Shown piece after piece: positions 25,205 to 34,850 of a DNA stretch of 64,000 bases (positions within the stretch are counted from its first letter, which is position 1; each line of letters starts with the position of its first letter). The stretch is taken from NCBI RefSeq assembly GCF_001643305.1, contig NZ_LSGW01000071.1, positions 62,001 through 126,000 on the forward strand, given 5' to 3'. Below the pieces are notes generated by a model that ran no database searches, had not been told where the DNA came from, and worked only from the letters and a program-made list of their open reading frames with translations. Position numbers and translations under genes: made by a program. Source of the DNA: Aeromonas salmonicida subsp. salmonicida. GTDB lineage: Bacteria > Pseudomonadota > Gammaproteobacteria > Enterobacterales > Aeromonadaceae.

Positions 25205-26584
25205 GTGAACAACACCGAATTTAGCAGCCTCAATCTCTCCCCCGCCCTGCAAGAGAACCTCACCAGCCTGGGTTATCTGCAGATGACCCCGATCCAGGCC
25301 CAGAGCCTGCCCCTGGTGCTCGACGGCAAAGACCTGATCGCCAAGGCAAAAACCGGCAGCGGCAAGACAGCGGCCTTCGCCCTCGGCCTGCTCGCCAAGC
25401 TCAACGTCAACCGCCTCGAAGTGCAGGCGCTGGTGCTCTGTCCGACCCGCGAGCTGGCGGATCAGGTAGCCCAGGAGATACGTCGTCTGGCCCGCGCCCT
25501 GCCCAACGTCAAGCTGGTCACCCTGTGCGGCGGTACCCAGACAGCCCCCCAGTCTGCCACCCTGGGCTTTGGTGCCCACATCGCCGTCGGCACCCCGGGT
25601 CGCATTCTCAAGCATCTGGAGCAGGGCACTCTCGAACTCTCCGGCCTCAAGACGCTGGTGCTGGATGAAGCGGATCGCATGCTGGACATGGGTTTTGGCG
25701 AAGAGATCAACCGGGTCATCAGCTATGCACCCGAGCAGCGCCAGACCCTGCTCTTCTCCGCCACCTATCCGGAGGGGATCGCCCAGATGAGCCGCGGTGT
25801 GCAGCGCAATCCGGTCGAGGTCAGCGTGGAGTCCCTGCACGAGGGGAGCGCCATCGAACAGAAGCTGTATGAAGTCCCGGCCGGTCAGCGCCTCGACGCC
25901 CTCACCTGGCTGCTGAGCCACTATCAACCGGCCTCCTGCGTGGTGTTCTGCAACACCAAGCGGGCCTGCAACGACGTGGCCGATCATCTGGCCGCCAAGG
26001 GCTTCTCGGCGCTGGCACTGAACGGCGATCTGGAACAGCGGGAGCGGGATCAGGTGCTGGTGCGCTTTGCCAACGGCAGCGCCACCATTCTGGTGGCCAC
26101 CGACGTGGCCGCCCGCGGTCTCGACATCAAGGAGCTGGGCGCCGTCATCAACTACGAGCTGACCTATGATCCGGAAGTACACGTGCACCGCATCGGTCGT
26201 ACCGGTCGCGCCGGCCAGCAGGGTCTGGCCCTGAGCCTCTACCAGCCGAACGAGGCCCAGCGCGTCAACCTCATCGAAGAGTACCAGCAGGCCCCCATGC
26301 CGCAGGGCGATCTGGCCGAGATTGGTCGCGAGATCAAGCCGATTGCGCCGCAGATGGTGACCCTCTCCATCGATGCAGGCCGCAAGACCAAGGTGCGCGC
26401 CGGTGACATTCTGGGCGCCCTGACCGGTGAAGGCGGCATTGCCGGTGCCGATGTAGGCAAGATCCAGATCTCCGAGCAGTACTCCTACGTAGCGGTAAAG
26501 CGCAGCGTAGGGAGCGCCGCCCTCAAGCGGTTGCAGGAAGGCAAGATCAAGGGCCGTACCTACCGCGCCCGCAAACTGGGTTAA
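25205..26584 (+). CDS. dbpA: ATP-dependent RNA helicase DbpA
   Basis: A 459-residue DEAD-box helicase that acts in assembly of the large ribosomal subunit, guided by hairpin 92 of 23S rRNA. The motifs are in order: AKTGSGKTAAF (I), PTRELADQ (Ia), GTPGRI, DEAD (II), SAT (III), ARGLD (V) and HRIGRTGRAG (VI). The C-terminal RNA-recognition domain (about residues 385-459, VRAGDILGALTGEGGI) distinguishes DbpA. It starts with GTG, and the only upstream purine stretch is weak. Confidence 0.95.
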   Translation: MNNTEFSSLNLSPALQENLTSLGYLQMTPIQAQSLPLVLDGKDLIAKAKTGSGKTAAFALGLLAKLNVNRLEVQALVLCPTRELADQVAQEIRRLARALPNVKLVTLCGGTQTAPQSATLGFGAHIAVGTPGRILKHLEQGTLELSGLKTLVLDEADRMLDMGFGEEINRVISYAPEQRQTLLFSATYPEGIAQMSRGVQRNPVEVSVESLHEGSAIEQKLYEVPAGQRLDALTWLLSHYQPASCVVFCNTKRACNDVADHLAAKGFSALALNGDLEQRERDQVLVRFANGSATILVATDVAARGLDIKELGAVINYELTYDPEVHVHRIGRTGRAGQQGLALSLYQPNEAQRVNLIEEYQQAPMPQGDLAEIGREIKPIAPQMVTLSIDAGRKTKVRAGDILGALTGEGGIAGADVGKIQISEQYSYVAVKRSVGSAALKRLQEGKIKGRTYRARKLG

Positions 26585-26633
26585 CGACGCAGCCTGGCAG
26601 CTCATCTGCCGGGCTCAATCTTGACCACGACTC

Positions 26634-26660
26634 GGGCGCCTTTGCAGGCGCCTGTTTTTT
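26634..26660 (+). terminator. Terminator of dbpA
   Basis: GGCGCC/GGCGCC stem with loop TTTGCA, then TG and six T residues. Confidence 0.75.
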
Positions 26661-26698
26661 ATCGAACATGTGCCATTCCCATGGCATGGACAACACAG

Positions 26699-26989
26699 AT
26701 GAACAGAGAACCCCAAGCCGAAGTCAGCTGCCAGAACTGCGAAGCCTGCTGCTGCCGCCTCGAAGTCATGCTGTTTACCGATACCGGCGTACCGGATCGC
26801 TACGTGGACGAGATAGAAGGACAGGTGCCCGTGATGCACCGGCTGGAAGATGGTTGGTGTGCGGCGCTCGATCGCAATACCATGATGTGCCGTATCTACG
26901 AAGTTCGCCCGCTTATCTGCCGTGAATTCGAGATGGGCGAGCCCGACTGCGTCGACGAACGGGATAAATGGTTTATCAATCTGAGTTGA
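26699..26989 (+). CDS. YkgJ-family cysteine-cluster protein
   Basis: A 96-residue cytoplasmic protein with the cysteine pattern CQNCEACCCR near the N-terminus and C-x10-12-C spacing later (CAALDRNTMMCRIYEVRPLICREFEMGEPDC). This is the zinc/iron-chelating YkgJ family of unknown role. The start at 26699 keeps the cluster near the N-terminus. 26681 and 26621 are in-frame alternatives, the latter inside the dbpA terminator region. The 3' 35 codons of the gene recur twice downstream at 144-bp spacing (27012-27277). No stop other than the two TGA codons interrupts that register. Confidence 0.82.
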   Translation: MNREPQAEVSCQNCEACCCRLEVMLFTDTGVPDRYVDEIEGQVPVMHRLEDGWCAALDRNTMMCRIYEVRPLICREFEMGEPDCVDERDKWFINLS

Positions 26990-27277
26990 CCAAGGGATAG
27001 CAAGCAGCGCTGGATCGCACTCTCAACGATGTGCCGCTTCTACGAAGTTCGCCCGCTTATCTGCCGTGAATTCGAGATGGGCGAGCCCGACTGCGTCGAC
27101 GAGCAGGATAAATGGTTTATCAATCTGAGTTGACCAAGGGATAGCAAGCGGCGCTGGACCTCACTCTCAACGATGTGCCGCTTCTACGAAGTTCGCCCGC
27201 TTATCTGCCGCGAATTCGAGATGGGCGAGCCCGACTGCGTCGACGAGCGGGATAAATGGTTTACCAACCTGAGCTAG
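26884..27277 (+). repeat. Tandem array of the YkgJ-family gene 3' end, period 144 bp
   Basis: The motif starting GATGTGCCG recurs at 26884, 27028 and 27172, exactly 144 bp apart. Copy 1 is the gene itself. Copies 2 and 3 repeat codons from MCRxYEVRPL to the stop plus about 40 flanking bases. Stops are TGA, TGA and TAG. From copy 1 to copy 3 the last 35 codons show five synonymous changes, two replacements and a changed stop. Upstream of MCR, copies 2 and 3 resemble the gene's CALDRN region but with a one-base shift, so they come from a diverged allele. Confidence 0.95.
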
Positions 27278-27298
27278 TCACGATACGAAGGTACTTAC

Positions 27299-27697
27299 CT
27301 AGGCCTGTTTCGCGGCCAGCTGCTGCTTAAGCCAGTGAAGCGCCTCGTCGGTCTGCCCGAAGTAGCGAACCTCCTGAAACGGCAGGTCGTGGAATATCTG
27401 ATCCGCCAGGTATTGCTTGAAGCTCCCCGCCAGCACCACAGCCAGAAAGGCGCAGCCGTTGGCGGCACACCAGCCGAACTGGCGACGAAAACGGGCTAGA
27501 ACCTCGGGCCCTGCTGCCTCAAATTCGGTTGCTACCTCGACGATTCCCCAGGGCGCATCACGCAACTGGGCGAACTGCTGGCTGAAGGCTGACTCATAGG
27601 CCATGGCCCCCATCAGATTGAAGGGACCACTCGGCTGACAGATCAGCACCTGTCCCTGCCGCTGCATCTTGAAATGACCGTGTGCTTGTAACGTCAC
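27299..27697 (-). CDS. Hypothetical protein, possible STAS-like fold
   Basis: A 132-residue soluble protein. The pattern of strands and helices (GQVLICQPSGPFNLMGAMAYESAF, WGIVEVATEFEAAGPEVLARFRRQF, CAFLAVVLAGSFKQYLADQIF) resembles SpoIIAA/STAS-type proteins, but I cannot assign it firmly. The GTG start is well supported by AGGAGG six bases upstream. It converges on the YkgJ-family array and is divergent from the PepSY membrane protein gene. Confidence 0.7.
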   Translation of the reverse strand: MTLQAHGHFKMQRQGQVLICQPSGPFNLMGAMAYESAFSQQFAQLRDAPWGIVEVATEFEAAGPEVLARFRRQFGWCAANGCAFLAVVLAGSFKQYLADQIFHDLPFQEVRYFGQTDEALHWLKQQLAAKQA

Positions 27698-27969
27698 GTC
27701 CGCCTCCTTCCATGGATTTTCACTGTGCCAGCACAGCCGGATGTTGCAACAAGGTAAGGATTTATCTACAAAAAGTCCATGCTACATCCAGCACCCTGAC
27801 GCCGACAGCGCCACCTTTTGACTCCCCGAGCCTCACGCTGACGCTCTGTATCACTCCCAGAGTGAGCCCATCATGTTCTGTTGCAGTTAACAAAACGTTG
27901 CTGTTATCATCCGCGCCGCCACAAACATTCCACCAGCAGAAACGTTGGTCATTAGCGCAAGGATCAGAG
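27698..27969. promoter_or_regulatory. Divergent promoter region of the STAS-like and PepSY membrane protein genes
   Basis: 272 bases. I see no gene and no clear Fur or CueR operator. CGTTGCTGTTATCAT near 27895-27915 is AT-richer and may hold the rightward promoter. Confidence 0.4.
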
Positions 27970-29397
27970 ATGAAAAACAGGGCCTCGAGCCATTACCAGC
28001 GGATCTGGCGCTGGCACTTCTACGCCGGCCTCTTCGCCGCCCCCTTCCTGATCCTGCTCTCACTGACAGGGATCGTTTATCTGTTCAAACCCCAGCTCGA
28101 CAATTTGCTCTATCCCGAGCTGATGAAGGTGCCCCCCGCCGCCCACATCCTGAGCACCGATCAACTGCCGGGCAAGCCCCTTGGCGCCGATGCCCTGTGG
28201 GCCAAGGCACGGGCCACCATGCCGGACGCCAACCTGAGCAAATACCTGCCGCCGGCCGCGCCGGATACCAGCGCCCAGTTTATCGTCACGCAACAAGGCA
28301 ATGAACTCACCCTGTTTATGGATCCTGTCAGCGGTACCCTGCTCGGCACCATGGACAACAAGTGGAACTTGCAGGCGGTGGCCCGCGCTCTGCATGCCGA
28401 TCTGCTGCTCGGCACCACAGGGGATCGGCTGATCGAGCTGGCCGCCGGCTGGGGCATAGTGCTGCTTGTCAGCGGCCTCTATCTCTGGTGGCCGCGCAAG
28501 GGCCCGGGTGTCGGCGGTATCCTGTGGCCAAGGCTGAATCAGCGCGGGCGCCTCTGGTGGCGAGATCTGCACGCCGTGGTCGGCTTCTGGGGCGCGGGCT
28601 TCCTGCTGTTGCTGCTGCTGAGCGGCATGACCTGGACCGGATTCTGGGGAGCTCAATTCGCCGACCTCTGGAATCGCTTCCCCGCCGCCATGTGGAATGA
28701 GGTTCCCAAATCCGCCCCTCTCGTCCGCAACCTCAACCATTCCCATGAACAGACAGTGCCCTGGGCGGTGGAGACGATGCCGATGCCGAGTTCACAGCCA
28801 GCAGCCAAGCGTCATGATCACAGCGCCATGCACCAGGGCGGCGAGCAGGATGACATTGTCATGGCCAGCCACCGCATTCCGCTGCAACAGGTAGTGGAGA
28901 TCGCACAGGCACGTCAGGTCAGCCCGGGTTACAGCATCACACCACCGGTCGGTGAGAGCGGCGTCTACACCATAGCCCTGTTCGCCGACGATCCGCGCAA
29001 CGATGCCACCTTGCATATCGATCAGTACAGCGGCAAGGTACTGGCCGACGTGCGCTGGCAGGATTACGGCCCGGTCGCCAAGACGGTGGAAACCGGCGTC
29101 ATGTTGCACATGGGTAAACTCTATGGCTGGCCCCATCAGCTCGCCATGCTGATCATATGCCTGATGGTGCTGCTGAGCTCGGTGAGCGGCCTCTGGATCT
29201 GGTGGAGCCGCCGCCCGCAGGGGCGTCTCGCCGCCCCGCCGCTGCCTGCCAAATTGCCCCCCATGCGCGGTGCCATCGCCCTGCTGATCCTGCTCGGTAT
29301 CGCCTTCCCGCTGGTGGGCGCCTCCATGCTGGTCATCTGGCTGCTGGACAGCCTCTTCTTCTCCCGCCGGGCCCCCAGATTGGCCCAAGCCAGCTGA
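27970..29397 (+). CDS. PepSY-associated membrane protein (PiuB-like)
   Basis: A 475-residue inner-membrane protein with about five membrane helices and two PepSY-like periplasmic regions. The blocks YQRIWRWHFYAGLFAAPFLILLSLTGIVYLFKPQ (in pieces), WWRDLHAVVGFWGAGFLLLLLLSGM and MLHMGKLYGWPHQLAML carry histidines placed as in heme-b or iron-reductase-like family members. The family often lies by siderophore receptor genes; none is here. A His/Met-rich stretch (MPMPSSQ, KRHDHSAMHQGG, about residues 268-289) suggests copper or iron binding. AAGGA lies before the ATG. Confidence 0.85.
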   Translation: MKNRASSHYQRIWRWHFYAGLFAAPFLILLSLTGIVYLFKPQLDNLLYPELMKVPPAAHILSTDQLPGKPLGADALWAKARATMPDANLSKYLPPAAPDTSAQFIVTQQGNELTLFMDPVSGTLLGTMDNKWNLQAVARALHADLLLGTTGDRLIELAAGWGIVLLVSGLYLWWPRKGPGVGGILWPRLNQRGRLWWRDLHAVVGFWGAGFLLLLLLSGMTWTGFWGAQFADLWNRFPAAMWNEVPKSAPLVRNLNHSHEQTVPWAVETMPMPSSQPAAKRHDHSAMHQGGEQDDIVMASHRIPLQQVVEIAQARQVSPGYSITPPVGESGVYTIALFADDPRNDATLHIDQYSGKVLADVRWQDYGPVAKTVETGVMLHMGKLYGWPHQLAMLIICLMVLLSSVSGLWIWWSRRPQGRLAAPPLPAKLPPMRGAIALLILLGIAFPLVGASMLVIWLLDSLFFSRRAPRLAQAS

Positions 29398-29436
29398 GTG
29401 TCACTCACCCGAACGACGGGGTGACAAAGCCATATG

Positions 29437-29470
29437 CAAGCAGGGCTCCTTCTTGGAGCCCTGCTTGTTT
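29437..29470 (+). terminator. Terminator of the PepSY membrane protein gene
   Basis: A 13-bp perfect stem (CAAGCAGGGCTCC/GGAGCCCTGCTTG) with loop TTCTT and TTT. Confidence 0.85.
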
Positions 29471-29480
29471 CATCCCTGTC

Positions 29481-29699
29481 CTACTTGCTCCCCTCGACCA
29501 GCTGGAGGATCTTTCTGGCCTTCTCGAAATGGTCGAGTCTGTGAGTCTGGATCCACCAGGTCGCCGCCTCCATCAGCAAGTCGGGGTCATCATTTCTGTT
29601 GGCGAAAAACGCATAAAAAGAGAGCCCGACCGTCTCCCCCTTCTGCGCTATTTTCTGGCGGCAAACCTGGATGATTTTCTGTTTGAGTGACTCGCGCAT
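29481..29699 (-). CDS. Conserved small protein, DUF6500-like
   Basis: A 72-residue soluble helical protein starting MRESLKQKIIQVCRQKIAQKG and containing GLSFYAFFANRNDDPDLLMEAATWWI. I recall this as a small gammaproteobacterial family (DUF6500), but I am not certain of the number. No function is known. GGAGAA precedes the ATG at 29699. Longer in-frame starts up to 29768 lie in the upstream terminator. Confidence 0.75.
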   Translation of the reverse strand: MRESLKQKIIQVCRQKIAQKGETVGLSFYAFFANRNDDPDLLMEAATWWIQTHRLDHFEKARKILQLVEGSK

Positions 29700-29752
29700 A
29701 AGCCGTTCTCCTGTCTGACTGGTGACGTGCCAACGAGTCGCGTCAGCACACA

Positions 29753-29785
29753 AAAAGGGCTCCCGCATCGGGAGCCCTTTTCACA
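29753..29785. terminator. Terminator of menA
   Basis: AAAAGGGCTCCCG/CGGGAGCCCTTTT, a 13-bp stem with loop CAT, lies 29 bases beyond the menA stop. The A and T runs make it usable in both directions. Confidence 0.88.
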
Positions 29786-29809
29786 TAAAAAAAACAAGCA
29801 AGCATCCCA

Positions 29810-30715
29810 TCAGGAGAGCGCCAACCCGATGGAGAGCAGCAGGCTGAACAGGAAGGCGCTGATGGCGGTCTTCTTGAGGGCACCGGTCAGCACCTCGCCA
29901 TCGTAGCTTTCACGCAGGGTGCGCGCAGCATCGGTGAGGGGCTTCATGGCAGGCAGGAAGATCCAGGGCCAGAAACTGGCGGGCTGGGTCAGCAGGAAGG
30001 CGATGGTGCTGACCAGCGCCGCCCCCAGCAACAGCCAGTGGTAGGCGATGGCACGGTTGCGACCCAGCCGCACCGCCAGGGTGATCTTGCCGCTGACCGC
30101 ATCCGTCTCTATATCCCGCACATTGTTGATGTTGAGCACGGCGGTCGCCAGCAGGCCGCAGGCAGTGGCCGGCAGCAGCAGATCCCACGCCAGTGTCTTG
30201 GTAAACAGATAGTAGGAGCCGAGTACCCCCAGCAGACCGAAGAAGAGGAACACCGAGATATCCCCGAACCCGCGATAGCCGTAAGGGGTCTTGCCCACCG
30301 TGTAGGTGATGGCCGCGACTATGGCTGCGCCACCCAGCACCACGAAAGTGAGGATCTGCAGCCACTGATCGCCAAAGGCGCAACCCAGCAGAGAGAGGCC
30401 GCTAACCACGGCAGCCAGGGCGGTCAGCCCCATGGCCACGCACATCTGCTTTTGGGTGATGAGACCCGAGACCACGGCACGCTGGGGGCCAATCCGCTCG
30501 CCATTGTCCGCACCGGATACCGCATCCCCGTAATCGTTGGCCAGATTGGAGAGGATCTGCAGCAGTATGGCGGTCAGCAGGGAGAGTGTCATTATGGTGC
30601 CATCGAAGGCCCCACGACTGGCCGCCAGCCCCGAGCCCAGCAAAATGGAGGAGCACGCGAGCGGCAAGGTTCGCAAACGCGCCGCCAGCAACCAGATAGA
30701 GAAGGTATTTGTCAT
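29810..30715 (-). CDS. menA: 1,4-dihydroxy-2-naphthoate polyprenyltransferase
   Basis: A 301-residue UbiA-family membrane enzyme. It attaches the polyprenyl chain to dihydroxynaphthoate, the penultimate step of menaquinone synthesis. The prenyl-diphosphate site NLANDYGDAVSGAD and the second motif NNVRDIETDAVSGK are present, with about eight membrane helices between and after. The start at 30715 (MTNTF) gives the usual length. A TTG six codons upstream is possible. It is divergent from menF and the rest of the men cluster, so the pathway is almost complete here. Confidence 0.95.
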   Translation of the reverse strand: MTNTFSIWLLAARLRTLPLACSSILLGSGLAASRGAFDGTIMTLSLLTAILLQILSNLANDYGDAVSGADNGERIGPQRAVVSGLITQKQMCVAMGLTALAAVVSGLSLLGCAFGDQWLQILTFVVLGGAAIVAAITYTVGKTPYGYRGFGDISVFLFFGLLGVLGSYYLFTKTLAWDLLLPATACGLLATAVLNINNVRDIETDAVSGKITLAVRLGRNRAIAYHWLLLGAALVSTIAFLLTQPASFWPWIFLPAMKPLTDAARTLRESYDGEVLTGALKKTAISAFLFSLLLSIGLALS

Positions 30716-30923
30716 ATTGTGATGGCCAAACAATCAGATATTGATCGTGTTAAGGGTTATCGAACTGGATTTCGGTATACTTGGCGCCTCGGGAGGTAAG
30801 CTCCCCGGGCGATTTACATGGACGAATGGGCAGATAATATATAGGAATAATCGCTCCTTTGGCATAAACCAACGGCATCCTTCTGCAGGATTGACCGTCA
30901 CTATCGGCTCATAGACGAAATCC

Positions 30924-32279
30924 ATGTTGGCTCAGACCCATATCAAGCAACAACTGGACGCCCGGCGTCACAGCAACGCCAGCGGCTTCGTCCGGCTGCG
31001 CGTGGCGATCGAGGTCGGCTCCTTTCTGGGCTGGCTCGCGGCGCAGACTCTCTATCCCCGCATCTATTGGCATGCCAGAGGGCACGACAAGCCCGAGTAT
31101 GTGGCGCTGGGCTGTATCCGGGAACTGACCCGTCCACAAGACATCCAGCGAGTCTGTGAGCACGCCAACCAGCCTCATGATGACAGCCCGCGCTACTACG
31201 GCGGGCTGGCGTTCGATCCCGCTCAGCCCGGTTGGCAGGGATTCGGCCCCTGCCGCTTCGTGCTGCCCCGCATCGAGCTGGTGCGCCGGGGCGAGTGTGT
31301 CAGCCTCTGCCTCAATCTCTGGCTACCGGAGCAGCAAGCAGCGGCCGAGTTCGATGCCGAAATGCTGGCCGCCGAAGCAGCGCTTGATGCCCTGCTGCCG
31401 GAAGCGCCGCTTTCCCCCTTGCTGCGGCGCGACTGGCAACGCCAGGATTGCCCTGCCCAGCCGCACTGGCAGCAACTGGTGGAACGGGTCACAGCCCCCG
31501 ATTTTCAGGCGCACACTCCCAAGGTAGTGCTGTCGCGGGAGAGCCGTCTTACCCTGAATGACGCAAGGGCTGATGCCACACATGATGCCGGCAATGCCGT
31601 CCCCCCCTGGGCCCTGCTGGCACAGTGGGCACAGCATGCCCAGGACTGCTTCCACTTCGGCTTTCAGTTTTCCCCCGAGCAGAGCTTTATCGCCTGCTCC
31701 CCCGAGCGGCTCTACCGTAGGGAACAGGATCATCTCTTCACCGAGGCACTGGCAGGCACCATACGCCGCTCCGGCGACGAGGCGACCGATGCGGCCCTGG
31801 CCGCGGAGCTGCTGGCCGACAGCAAGAACCGGCTGGAGAACAGGCTGGTGCATGCCGACATCCTCAGTCGACTGGCACCGCTCACCACGGGCGCCAGCCT
31901 GACCGAGCCGCGCATTCTGAAACTGCGGCTGTTGCAACACCTCAAGTGCGACATAGAGGCCGAACTCAAACCCGGAGTGTGTGACTGGCAACTGCTGGAC
32001 GCCCTGCACCCCACCCCCGCGGTGGGCGGCGCCCCGCGCGAAGCCGCACTGGCCTTCATCCGCGAGTTCGAGCCCCATGATCGCGGCTGGTATGCCGGTG
32101 CCTGCGGCATGCTGAGCCGGGAGACCTCGGAGTTCTCCGTCGCCATCCGCAGCGCCCGCGTCACGGCGCAGACAATCACACTCTATGCCGGGGCTGGCAT
32201 AGTGGCGGGATCAGAACCCGCCGCCGAGTGGGCCGAACTCGACAACAAGATCGCCAATGTGCTCTCCCTGCTGGGATAG
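30924..32279 (+). CDS. menF: Isochorismate synthase, menaquinone-specific
   Basis: A 451-residue chorismate-binding enzyme converting chorismate to isochorismate, the first step of menaquinone synthesis. The catalytic C-terminal half has KVVLSRES, FIACSPERLYRREQDHLFTEALAGT (in pieces), DSKNRLENRLVHADI, LHPTPAVGGAPRE and AGAGIVAGSEPAAEW, all signature blocks of the family. The ribosome site before 30924 is weak. First gene of menFDHBCE. Confidence 0.95.
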   Translation: MLAQTHIKQQLDARRHSNASGFVRLRVAIEVGSFLGWLAAQTLYPRIYWHARGHDKPEYVALGCIRELTRPQDIQRVCEHANQPHDDSPRYYGGLAFDPAQPGWQGFGPCRFVLPRIELVRRGECVSLCLNLWLPEQQAAAEFDAEMLAAEAALDALLPEAPLSPLLRRDWQRQDCPAQPHWQQLVERVTAPDFQAHTPKVVLSRESRLTLNDARADATHDAGNAVPPWALLAQWAQHAQDCFHFGFQFSPEQSFIACSPERLYRREQDHLFTEALAGTIRRSGDEATDAALAAELLADSKNRLENRLVHADILSRLAPLTTGASLTEPRILKLRLLQHLKCDIEAELKPGVCDWQLLDALHPTPAVGGAPREAALAFIREFEPHDRGWYAGACGMLSRETSEFSVAIRSARVTAQTITLYAGAGIVAGSEPAAEWAELDNKIANVLSLLG

Positions 32280-32315
32280 CGTTTTCTCATCGACCCCTCA
32301 TTCAGCGAGAGCCTC

Positions 32316-34034
32316 ATGTTTGCCAGTCAACATGCCACCTTCAATCACGTCTGGTCTTCCCTCTTGCTGGAAGAGCTCCATCGCCTCGGCGTGCGAGACA
32401 TAGCGCTGGCCTCGGGCTCACGTTCGGCACCGCTCACCATGGCCGCGGCCGCCCATGCCGGCTTTCGCCGCCACCTCCATTTTGACGAGCGGGGATTGGG
32501 GTTTATGGCGCTGGGGCTGGCCAAGGGCAGCGGTCGACCGGTGGCGGTGATCATGACCTCGGGCACGGCGGTCGCCAACCTTTGGCCCGCCGTGGCGGAG
32601 GCGCAACTCACAGGCGTGCCGCTGATTATCCTCTCGGCCGATCGGCCACCCGAGCTTATCGACAACGGCGCCAACCAGGCGATCGATCAGCAGGGGATCT
32701 TCGGTCGCTACCCCGTCTATCAGCAGAACCTGCCGAGCCCCACACCGACCATACCCGCGGCCTTCGTGCTGAGCTCGGTGGATCAGGTGCTGGCCCAGCA
32801 GGCTCTGACTCCCGGACCAGTCCATTTCAACTGCATGTACCCCGAGCCCCTCTATCCCGGTGATGAGTACCTGGATTTTTCCGGCTATCTGGCCCCCCTC
32901 GGCGACTGGCTGCATTCAAGCGAGCCCTGGAGTCCTTGGCAGCAGAATGAGCAGATCTGTCCCCGCCAGCCCGATTGGGCAGCCTTGCAGGGCAAACGCG
33001 GCATCATAGTCGCGGGACGCATTCAGGATCCCGCCCAGGCGCAGGTGGTGGCCGAGCTGGCCGAGCGCCTCGGCTGGCCGCTGCTGGCGGATCTGCAGAG
33101 CCAGATCCGCTTCGATGCCCGCAACCTCATCCACATGGATCTCGCCCTGCAAAACAGCTGTTTCGTGGCCGAGCTGGCCCGCGCCGAAGTGTTGCTGCAA
33201 TTCGGTGCCCGCCTCATCTCCAAGCGGCTCGGCCAGTTCATCAAGCAGCACCCCTGGCAGGATTACTGGCTGGTGGACCCGCAGCCGGCGCGACTCGATC
33301 CCGATTACCGGCTGCGCCGCCGTCTGGTGTGCGAGCCCGCCGCCTTCGCCGCAACCCACAAAGTGAGCACTCGCCACCTGCCCTGGCACCGGCTGGCGGA
33401 GCGCCAGCAGAGCGCCACCCGCCAGATCCGCAGCGCTTGCGATCGCTTCTCCGAGCTAGGCGTCTGTCATCGGCTGGGCAACCTGATTCAAGGCCAGTTG
33501 TTTGTCGGCAACAGCATGCCGGCCCGGCTGATGGACATGCTCGGCGAAGCGGGCAAGGGGCCGAGCCGGGTGATGACCAACCGCGGCGCCTCCGGCATTG
33601 ATGGCCTCATCGCCACCGCCTATGGTTTTGCCCAGTCGAGCGAGCAGCCAACGACCCTGTTGATTGGCGATCTCAGCGCCCTGCACGATCTCAACAGTCT
33701 GGCCCTGCTCGGCAAATCGAGCCGGCCGCTGGTGGTGATCCTGCTCAACAACGACGGCGGCAGCATCTTTCGCATGTTGCCGGTGCCCACCGGCGATAGG
33801 CTGCTGGAGACCTACTACTGCCTGCCCCACGGTCTGCACTTCGAGCATGCCGCCGCCATGTTCGGCCTCCATTATCGGGCACCAACCACGCTGGCTGAAT
33901 TCGAGCAGGCCTACACCGCCGCGCTGAAAAAACCGGAGCTGGAAAAGAAAGTAACCCTGATTGAAATCAAGGTACCGAGCAGCGAAGTCGCCGAGGATCT
34001 CAAGGCACTGGGGGCGGCTATTCGTGGCCTCTAA
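32316..34034 (+). CDS. menD: SEPHCHC synthase
   Basis: A 572-residue thiamine-diphosphate enzyme joining 2-oxoglutarate and isochorismate. The N-terminal block [27 protein letters not shown] and [19 protein letters not shown] match MenD. The ThDP/Mg site is seen in [12 protein letters not shown] and [12 protein letters not shown]. It lies 36 bases after menF and overlaps menH by 11 bases, so these are translated together. Confidence 0.96.
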   Translation: MFASQHATFNHVWSSLLLEELHRLGVRDIALASGSRSAPLTMAAAAHAGFRRHLHFDERGLGFMALGLAKGSGRPVAVIMTSGTAVANLWPAVAEAQLTGVPLIILSADRPPELIDNGANQAIDQQGIFGRYPVYQQNLPSPTPTIPAAFVLSSVDQVLAQQALTPGPVHFNCMYPEPLYPGDEYLDFSGYLAPLGDWLHSSEPWSPWQQNEQICPRQPDWAALQGKRGIIVAGRIQDPAQAQVVAELAERLGWPLLADLQSQIRFDARNLIHMDLALQNSCFVAELARAEVLLQFGARLISKRLGQFIKQHPWQDYWLVDPQPARLDPDYRLRRRLVCEPAAFAATHKVSTRHLPWHRLAERQQSATRQIRSACDRFSELGVCHRLGNLIQGQLFVGNSMPARLMDMLGEAGKGPSRVMTNRGASGIDGLIATAYGFAQSSEQPTTLLIGDLSALHDLNSLALLGKSSRPLVVILLNNDGGSIFRMLPVPTGDRLLETYYCLPHGLHFEHAAAMFGLHYRAPTTLAEFEQAYTAALKKPELEKKVTLIEIKVPSSEVAEDLKALGAAIRGL

Positions 34035-34782
34035 CCCGAACAGCCAGGAACTGCCTCTGGTGCTGCTGCATGGTCTGCTCGGCGATGGCCGCGACTGGCA
34101 GCCAGTGATCGAAGCCTTGCCTGGAATAGATTGCCACGCGCTGGATCTGCCGGGCCACGGCAGCAATCAAGGGCTGAGTGTGACCGGCTTCGAGCAGGCT
34201 CATCAGTGGCTCTGTGATGCGCTAAAGGCACTCGGCATCGAGCAGTACCGATTGGCCGGCTATTCGCTGGGCGGGCGGCTCGCCCTCTATCACGCCAGCC
34301 AATCCCCTGCCGGATTGCAGGCCCTGCTGCTGGAAAATTGCCATCCCGGCCTGCCGCTGGCCGAGCGGGCAGCTCGCATCGAACACGATGAGGGCTGGGC
34401 CCGGCGCTTCGAGCGCGAACCGCTGACAGAGGTGCTGGCCGACTGGTATCAGCAGGGGGTCTTTGCCGATCTCGACGAGGCCGCTCGCGCCCGCCAGATA
34501 GCCGGACGCCTTGGCAATCAGGGCCCGGCCGTCGCGACCATGCTGCGCGCCACCTCGCTGGGCCAGCAGCCGAACCTCGCGCCCTGGCTCGTCAGCACCC
34601 GGTTGCCGGTGACCTGGATCTCCGGCAGCCGGGATCACAAATTCCATCAACTGGCTTGCCAGTTGGTAAAGCAGGGCTGCAATATCAATCACTTGACCCT
34701 GGATGGCGGCCACAATCTGCACGCCAGCCAGCCCGAGCGCTTTGCCTCGTGCCTGCGCGACTGGATTGCGAGTACGCCATAA
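34024..34782 (+). CDS. menH: SHCHC synthase
   Basis: A 252-residue alpha/beta-hydrolase that eliminates pyruvate from the MenD product. The nucleophile elbow is GYSLGGR, the oxyanion region is [12 protein letters not shown], the acid is in ISGSRDHKF, and the catalytic histidine is in GGHNLHAS. It starts with GTG inside the end of menD, preceded by GGGGGCGG. Upstream ATG-like starts in that frame lie well within menD and are unlikely. Confidence 0.93.
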   Translation: MASNPNSQELPLVLLHGLLGDGRDWQPVIEALPGIDCHALDLPGHGSNQGLSVTGFEQAHQWLCDALKALGIEQYRLAGYSLGGRLALYHASQSPAGLQALLLENCHPGLPLAERAARIEHDEGWARRFEREPLTEVLADWYQQGVFADLDEAARARQIAGRLGNQGPAVATMLRATSLGQQPNLAPWLVSTRLPVTWISGSRDHKFHQLACQLVKQGCNINHLTLDGGHNLHASQPERFASCLRDWIASTP

Positions 34783-34850
34783 AACGGCATGACACCCTTT
34801 ACCCGAGCCGGCGTCGCGGGCTTATCACCAACAAGAAAAAGAGAGTGCAC

